Shown here piece after piece: positions 14,730 through 18,670 of a DNA stretch of 18,670 bases (position 1 is the stretch's first letter; every line of letters begins with the position of its first letter). The notes below the pieces were generated by a model, which did not search any database, was not told the origin of the DNA, and saw only the letters and a program-made list of their open reading frames with translations. The stretch is from JAYPHU01 sp038127535 (GTDB lineage Bacteria; Pseudomonadota; Alphaproteobacteria; Rhodospirillales; UBA2165), in NCBI GenBank assembly GCA_038127535.1, contig JAYPHU010000045.1, forward strand, positions 1 to 18,670, in the 5' to 3' direction. Position numbers and translations under genes: made by a program.

Positions 14730-15710
14730 TCATTCCGCCGCTTTGGCCTCGCCAAGTTTCAGCCCGCAAGTGTCGAACGCCGCTTTTACTTCGGCTTTCT
14801 CCTCGTCGGTGAGGTTCAGCAGCGGGCGGCGGACGGGCCCACCGGCCTGGCCAAGTAAATCCTGCCAGTATTTCTGCTGGGCCTGCGGCTTGTCGAGGGG
14901 GCGGGTGCGTTTCAGCGCCTGGCGCACCGGATCAAGACTGTCGCGAACTTTGCGCGCTTCCTCCACCTCGCCGGCGAAGGCGAGGCGGGTGTACTCATTC
15001 ATCCGCTGATCCACGGCCGTCTGCATGGTGAAGGGTGGGGTGGAGCACAGGTATAGTTGCCAACCGAGCTCGGTAACATTATCCAGCCACTGATCCTCCG
15101 ACGAGGTGCTGACTATCAGCTTGCCCCGGGTCATGTCGGTGAGCTTTGCATAACGCTCCCGGTCGACGCTGTACTTGATAGCGACGATGTTGGGCAGCTC
15201 GGCGATGGCGGCGCAGATTTCAGGCTCGACCACATAATTGTAGTCGGGCTGGTGCCAGATCGCGATACCGATATCCAATTGTTCGGATAGATAGCGGTAA
15301 TATTCTTCCAGCACCCCATCCACGCTCTCATGGAAATAGAGCGGCGGCGCATGCACGATCACCCAATCGGCACCGATATCCTGGGCATGGCGGGCGAGCT
15401 CGAGCACGGTATCCAGGTTCTCGTCCGAACACGACATCACTGTGCCGCAGCGATCCCCCACTTCCTTCACCACCAGCTCGAACTGGCGTTTGCGTTCGGC
15501 GAGCGACATGGAGAAGAACTCCCCCTGCTTGCCGTTGATGAACAGCCCGGTGATGTTCAGATCGTCAATCCAGTGGCGGAGGTTTCGGCGGAATCCGTCT
15601 TCGTCGACCGCGCCGTCTTCGGTGAAGGGCGTCAGGTTGGCGGCGAAGATACCGCGCATCTTTTCCTGGGCGTAGTCCTTGGCCTCCGACTTCGCGTATT
15701 TTCGGCTCAT
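14730..15710 (-). CDS. DapA/NanA-family Schiff-base aldolase or lyase, substrate unknown
   Basis: A 326-residue member of the dihydrodipicolinate synthase superfamily (TIM barrel). The Schiff-base lysine is Lys179 in NIVAIKYS. Two hallmarks of true DapA are absent. The GTTGE loop that holds pyruvate reads GKQGE (60-64), and the YNVP tyrosine site reads WHQP (152-155). It is thus probably not the lysine-pathway enzyme. The annotated start is the ATG at 15710 (MSRKYAK). The longer frame to 15977 crosses the rhodanese gene and is not used. The ribosome binding region GGGGTAGG overlaps the rhodanese stop, 5 bases before the ATG, so the two genes are coupled. A dicarbonyl or sugar-acid lyase is one possibility. 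Confidence 0.85.
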   Translation of the reverse strand: MSRKYAKSEAKDYAQEKMRGIFAANLTPFTEDGAVDEDGFRRNLRHWIDDLNITGLFINGKQGEFFSMSLAERKRQFELVVKEVGDRCGTVMSCSDENLDTVLELARHAQDIGADWVIVHAPPLYFHESVDGVLEEYYRYLSEQLDIGIAIWHQPDYNYVVEPEICAAIAELPNIVAIKYSVDRERYAKLTDMTRGKLIVSTSSEDQWLDNVTELGWQLYLCSTPPFTMQTAVDQRMNEYTRLAFAGEVEEARKVRDSLDPVRQALKRTRPLDKPQAQQKYWQDLLGQAGGPVRRPLLNLTDEEKAEVKAAFDTCGLKLGEAKAAE

Positions 15711-15715
15711 CCGAC

Positions 15716-16138
15716 CTACCCCTGGGTCCAGGGCAGACCCCGGACCTTCCAGCCACCCAAATGGCCCCGATGGCCGTCGTCGTTTTTGTCGCCCTCGAAC
15801 CCTTCCAGAATATTGTACGCATACGAGTAGCCGAGCTTGGTGGCCTCCTGCGCCGCGGCGATGGAGCGCACGCCGGATCGGCAGAGGAACAACAGCTTGG
15901 CGTCCTTGGCCGGCGCGGCCTCGCTCACCAACTTTTCGAAGTCGGGGTTCACCTCCATAGCCGGGAAGACCTTCCATTCGATGTTCGTCGGCGTCTTGCC
16001 CAGGCCGGACAGATCAGTGTTGCCCACATACGACCATTCCGGCGCGGTACGGCAGTCGATCAGAACCGCATTTTCCTCGGTACTCAGGATTTCCCAGGCT
16101 TCATCGGGGGTGACATCCCCGGCATATCCGTCAGCCAC
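15716..16138 (-). CDS. Rhodanese-like domain protein
   Basis: A single 140-residue rhodanese domain, which transfers or carries sulfur as a persulfide on an active-site cysteine. The loop LCRSGVRS places that cysteine at residue 86; VLIDCRTAPEW lies near residue 30. No signal peptide is seen, so it is likely cytoplasmic. I chose the GTG at 16138 (VADGYAGDV) because AAAGGAG lies 8 bases upstream. A longer frame to 16216 adds an unconserved, tryptophan-rich tail. The gene precedes and is probably co-translated with the DapA-family gene. The sulfur acceptor is unknown. Confidence 0.88.
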   Translation of the reverse strand: MADGYAGDVTPDEAWEILSTEENAVLIDCRTAPEWSYVGNTDLSGLGKTPTNIEWKVFPAMEVNPDFEKLVSEAAPAKDAKLLFLCRSGVRSIAAAQEATKLGYSYAYNILEGFEGDKNDDGHRGHLGGWKVRGLPWTQG

Positions 16139-16253
16139 GATCTCTACTCCTTTATAGTGATTGCGATGAGCGTGCCACAAAGGCCAAAACCAGACAATGC
16201 CCGCGCCGGGCCGCAATTTTCTTTTCAGTTTCGGGCGGGGAGTGTATTACCGG

Positions 16254-17030
16254 ATGTCAATGTCGAGCCAAAGTGAAAACCAAAATCCGCCGGACCTCAG
16301 CGTCGTTGTGCCTGTGCATAACGAGGCCGATAACATTCGCCCCTTAGTGGACGAAATCGTCGTCGCGATGAAAGACGGCCCGGCCTTCGAGATGGTGTTC
16401 GTCAATGACGGCAGCGCCGATACGTCGGCAGATGTTCTGGCCGCCGTTGCCCGAGAAATCCCAAACTTCCGCGTCCTCCAACACGCGCGCCAAAGCGGCC
16501 AAAGCGTCGCCGTTCATACGGGTGTCTCCCATGCCCGCGGGCTGCTGATTGCGACTTTGGACGGCGACGGGCAGAACGACCCGGCCGACATTCCCAATCT
16601 GGTGGCGACCTATCGGGATCAAGCAGCATCGGACGGCAAAGTCTTAATTGTCGGCTGGCGCAAGGGCCGAAAGGATACGTTCGTCAAGCGGATGTCGTCG
16701 AAGATCGCCAACGGCGTGCGGTCCAGAATTCTTGGCGACGCGACGCCAGATACGGGCTGCGGGCTGAAGGTTTTACGCCGCGAAGACTTCCTGGCGTTTC
16801 CCGCGTTCAATCATATGCATCGCTTCCTGCCGGCCCTGATGCTTCGCCAAGGCGGCCGCGTGGTCTCGGTCGAGGTGAACCACCGGCCACGGGAGCGGGG
16901 GCAATCCAACTACGGCACCCTCGACCGGCTCTGGGTGGGGCTCACGGATTTACGAGGCGTGGCCTGGCTCAGGGCCCGGCCGGTGAACCCCGACGTCTCT
17001 GAAATCGGCTCGGACTCACAGGACGCATGA
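16254..17030 (+). CDS. Family 2 glycosyltransferase (dolichol-phosphate mannosyltransferase-like)
   Basis: A 258-residue GT-A-fold enzyme with SVVVPVHNEADN (16-27), VFVNDGSAD (48-56) and the metal-binding LDGDGQNDP (102-110). These match DPM1-like enzymes that transfer a sugar from a nucleotide sugar to a polyprenyl phosphate. It lacks the C-terminal membrane helices of ArnC/GtrB relatives, so it is likely a soluble or peripheral protein. The ATG at 16254 is preceded by GGGGAG at a loose spacing; ATG 16260 and an upstream ATG at 16197 are alternatives. The stop overlaps the start of the next gene (ATGA), so the two are coupled. Confidence 0.85.
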   Translation: MSMSSQSENQNPPDLSVVVPVHNEADNIRPLVDEIVVAMKDGPAFEMVFVNDGSADTSADVLAAVAREIPNFRVLQHARQSGQSVAVHTGVSHARGLLIATLDGDGQNDPADIPNLVATYRDQAASDGKVLIVGWRKGRKDTFVKRMSSKIANGVRSRILGDATPDTGCGLKVLRREDFLAFPAFNHMHRFLPALMLRQGGRVVSVEVNHRPRERGQSNYGTLDRLWVGLTDLRGVAWLRARPVNPDVSEIGSDSQDA

Positions 17031-17701
17031 TGCCGCTGGTGAAAAACGTACTACGGGGTCTGGTGACCATTGCCGTGCTGGTGGGCGTCGGCTTTGCCGT
17101 CCAGAAAGGCTGGTTCGGCGGGCTAATCACCGAAGACTGGATCGATGCGAATGTGCGCGGTGCCGGCTTACGCGGGGAACTGATCTACCTGTTCGGCGCG
17201 GCGGCGCTGGTGTCCGTCGGCTTTCCCCGCCAGATCGTCTCCTTCATGGGCGGTTACGCGTTCGGGCTGATGCTGGGCTCCGGCCTCGCCGTGCTGGCGA
17301 CAGCCATCGGCTGCGTGGTTTCATTCAGCGTCGCGCGCTTCGCCGGACGGGACTATATCTCCCGCAAGTTTCCTAGGCGGTTGCAAATAGCCAATGATTT
17401 CCTGCGTGAGAATACGTTCGCGACGACGCTGCTGATCCGGCTGTTGCCGCTCGGCAGCAATTTTGTCACCAATCTGGTGGCCGGCGTGTCGGGGGCGGGG
17501 GCGGTGGCCTTCGTGACCGGCTCGTCGCTGGGCTATATTCCGCAAACGGTGATCTTCGCCTTGCTGGGCAGCGGCATCGGGGTGGAGCAGGGGCTCCGCA
17601 TTACCGTAAGTATTGTGCTCTTCGGCATCTCCGCCGCGCTCGGCGTTTACCTCTACCGGCGCTACCAGCAGGGCAGGGAGCTTACGACGGAACTGGATTA
17701 A
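17027..17701 (+). CDS. VTT-domain (TVP38/TMEM64, DedA-like) membrane protein
   Basis: A 224-residue inner membrane protein with about five to six hydrophobic segments. The VTT-domain features are visible: FPRQIVSFMGGYAFG near residue 65, a re-entrant GxxxG stretch, and RLLPLGSNFVTN near residue 138. DedA/VTT proteins are thought to move lipids such as undecaprenyl phosphate or phosphatidylethanolamine across the membrane. Coupling by a 4-base overlap to a glycosyltransferase that could use a lipid-phosphate carrier fits such a role, as an inference. Its gene ends 6 bases before the convergent usg-like gene. Confidence 0.88.
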   Translation: MMPLVKNVLRGLVTIAVLVGVGFAVQKGWFGGLITEDWIDANVRGAGLRGELIYLFGAAALVSVGFPRQIVSFMGGYAFGLMLGSGLAVLATAIGCVVSFSVARFAGRDYISRKFPRRLQIANDFLRENTFATTLLIRLLPLGSNFVTNLVAGVSGAGAVAFVTGSSLGYIPQTVIFALLGSGIGVEQGLRITVSIVLFGISAALGVYLYRRYQQGRELTTELD

Positions 17702-17707
17702 CAGGAC

Positions 17708-17977
17708 TTAGTGCAGGGTCCAGTTATTGTCGATCATCCGGAACTCGGCCGGCTTTATCAGTTGGGCGTTGGCCACCCGGACCGAATGCAGCGCACCTTC
17801 CAACTGGGTTTCCCAGTAATCGAGGAACTTCTTCAGGCGCGGAAAACTCGGCGCCATATCCAGGCTTTGCCAGACAAAGCTCTGCAGGAGTTCGGGATAG
17901 TCGGGGAGATGGTACAAAATCTCGGCTGTCGTCAGCCGATAGCCCTTGAGCTGCAGTTCAGCGGAACGCAGTCGCAT
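17708..17977 (-). CDS. usg: Usg-family protein
   Basis: An 89-residue protein of the Usg-like family found in alphaproteobacteria. LTTAEILYHLPDYPELLQSFVWQ and the later HSVRVANAQLIKPAEF are strongly conserved signatures. The family takes its name from a gene found upstream of a tryptophan synthase gene, but no trp gene is near here, and its function is unknown. The ATG at 17977 has a good GGAGG 7 bases upstream. The gene is convergent with the VTT-protein gene and divergent from groESL. Confidence 0.85.
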   Translation of the reverse strand: MRLRSAELQLKGYRLTTAEILYHLPDYPELLQSFVWQSLDMAPSFPRLKKFLDYWETQLEGALHSVRVANAQLIKPAEFRMIDNNWTLH

Positions 17978-18054
17978 ATAAAACCTCCGTCTAAAGTCGA
18001 CACGTCACAAATATGATACCCCGATTCTCGCAATTGCCTATAGATTTCAATACT

Positions 18055-18081
18055 TTAGCAGCACTCCGGTGAGAGTGCTAA
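18055..18081. promoter_or_regulatory. Altered CIRCE element (HrcA operator) upstream of groESL
   Basis: The 27 bases match the length of CIRCE (TTAGCACTC-N9-GAGTGCTAA). The right arm GAGTGCTAA (18073-18081) is perfect. The left arm reads TTAGCAGCA in register, but AGCACTC (18060-18066) pairs perfectly with GAGTGCT at a spacing of 6. It looks like CIRCE with GCA duplicated and the spacer shortened by three. It lies upstream of the likely promoter, which is unusual for an operator. Confidence 0.6.
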
Positions 18082-18123
18082 AAAAATCCGCCAAAATCCG
18101 AAAAGTTTTTTGTTTTGATAGGG

Positions 18124-18151
18124 TTGACTGTCTGAACGAGGGGACTAAATA
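18124..18151 (+). promoter_or_regulatory. Probable groESL promoter
   Basis: TTGACT (18124-18129) and TAAATA (18146-18151) are separated by 16 bases, giving a start near 18158. The match is to the housekeeping sigma factor; no clear heat-shock sigma-32 site was seen. Confidence 0.5.
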
Positions 18152-18152
18152 C

Positions 18153-18179
18153 GTGGCGGTCCTGCTCTTCGAGTGCTAA
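18153..18179. promoter_or_regulatory. Possible second, degenerate CIRCE
   Basis: A second perfect CIRCE right arm, GAGTGCTAA, lies at 18171-18179, just after the predicted start site where HrcA would normally bind. The left arm in register (GTGGCGGTC) matches consensus at only 5 of 9 bases, so it may be a half site. Confidence 0.35.
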
Positions 18180-18245
18180 ACGCCCACCTGAGGGGGTCGC
18201 ACTTTTGGGGGAGTGGGTAATCGGATAGATTTTTTGGAGGAAATA

Positions 18246-18560
18246 ATGGGTTTCAAACCATTGCATGATCGCGTTCTCGTTCGCCGAATTAACGAGGAAG
18301 AAACGACCGCCGGTGGCATCATCATTCCGGACACGGCCAAGGAAAAGCCGTCCGAGGGTGCAGTGGTCTCCACGGGCGCAGGTGCGCGCGCCGAAGACGG
18401 TTCGGTCACCCCGCTGGATGTGAAAGCAGGCGACCGGGTGCTGTTCAGCAAGTTCGGCGGCACCGAAGTGAAGGTGGATGGGGAAGACCTCGTAATCCTC
18501 CGTGAATCCGACATTCTTGGCATCATCGAAGCCGAGGTTGCCAAGAAGAAAGCTGCTTAA
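18246..18560 (+). CDS. groES: Co-chaperonin GroES
   Basis: The heptameric 10-kDa lid of the GroEL folding chamber in the cytoplasm. The 104 residues are close to the usual 95-104. MGFKPLHDRVLVRR and the mobile loop region EEETTAGGIIIPDTAKEKP, which docks on GroEL, are textbook GroES. The ATG at 18246 is chosen over an in-frame ATG at 18213, because homologues begin MxFKPLHDRV and TTGGAGG sits 5 bases upstream. groEL follows after 55 bases, in the normal order. Confidence 0.98.
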   Translation: MGFKPLHDRVLVRRINEEETTAGGIIIPDTAKEKPSEGAVVSTGAGARAEDGSVTPLDVKAGDRVLFSKFGGTEVKVDGEDLVILRESDILGIIEAEVAKKKAA

Positions 18561-18588
18561 CCTGGACGGGTGGCGGCTATTTTTTTTT
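18551..18588 (+). terminator. Weak hairpin with T-run between groES and groEL
   Basis: AGCTGC (18551-18556) can pair with GCGGCT (18573-18578), with one G-U pair and a 16-base loop, and nine T follow at 18580-18588. It may be a partial attenuator or processing site that lowers groEL relative to groES. The stem is weak, so this is tentative. Confidence 0.3.
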
Positions 18589-18615
18589 AATTCTGCATTG
18601 TAGGAGAACAAGACA

Positions 18616-18670
18616 ATGGCAGCGAAGGAAGTAAAGTTTGAGGCGGATGCGCGTTCGAAGATGCTTAAGG
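18616..18670 (+). CDS. groEL: Chaperonin GroEL, N-terminal fragment (runs off the window)
   Basis: The first 18 codons (MAAKEVKFEADARSKMLK) match the start of GroEL, the 60-kDa ATP-driven folding chamber. TAGGAGA at 18601-18607 is its ribosome binding site. The rest of the gene lies beyond the window, so nothing can be said about its ATPase or C-terminal tail. Confidence 0.95.
   Translation, partial: MAAKEVKFEADARSKMLK

Noticed and set aside
15711..15977. N-terminal extension of the DapA-family protein
   Set aside because: It overlaps the rhodanese gene in another frame and is low-complexity; MSRKYAK at 15710 with a nearby ribosome binding site is more credible.
16151..16180. TTGTGG-N18-TATAAA as promoter of the rhodanese gene
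   Set aside because: Its predicted start site would fall after the ribosome binding site AAAGGAG, removing it from the message.

Overview
This GC-rich, densely packed window reads as a chromosomal segment of an alphaproteobacterium, probably Rhodospirillales-like. The evidence is a class I lysyl-tRNA synthetase, a Usg-family protein, a SAM-II riboswitch in front of metZ, a CIRCE-like site near groESL, and dispersed palindromic intergenic repeats. No phage, transposase, tRNA, rRNA or CRISPR was seen.

Layout. Positions 1-1222 (minus) hold the N-terminal 407 codons of a DinG/XPD-type DNA helicase. Divergent from it is lysS (1339-2925). A palindromic repeat and an AT-rich regulatory stretch follow. 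Next comes a six-gene plus-strand cluster (3214-8772): a GntR/FadR regulator, a quinone-oxidoreductase-like protein and a four-subunit molybdenum hydroxylase (FAD, 2Fe-2S and two molybdopterin proteins), ended by an intrinsic terminator. A DUF350 membrane protein and a membrane-anchored trypsin-like protease follow (9041-10429). On the minus strand lie tldD and an NADP-dependent reductase (11606-10587 and 13050-11617). metZ (13358-14551) lies behind a SAM-II riboswitch. A minus-strand pair encodes a rhodanese and an atypical DapA-family protein (16138-14730). A glycosyltransferase/VTT membrane protein pair (16254-17701), the usg-like gene and the start of groESL close the window.

Main point of interest. 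The molybdenum hydroxylase has its molybdopterin subunit encoded as two overlapping genes (6360-7760 and 7750-8772). The second has its own strong ribosome binding site. Gene order and protein sizes (FAD, FeS, large Mo, medium Mo) resemble the four-subunit nicotinate dehydrogenase of Eubacterium barkeri (ndhF-S-L-M). This points to a genuine split enzyme rather than a broken gene, but the substrate is not known from sequence.

Second point. The metZ leader carries a SAM-II aptamer with both expected helices. It is followed by two mutually exclusive hairpins, one a good intrinsic terminator. This suggests control by transcription termination rather than only by covering the ribosome binding site.

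Third point. The DapA-like protein lacks the Thr-Thr and Tyr active-site residues of true dihydrodipicolinate synthase and is translationally coupled to a rhodanese. Its substrate is therefore likely different.
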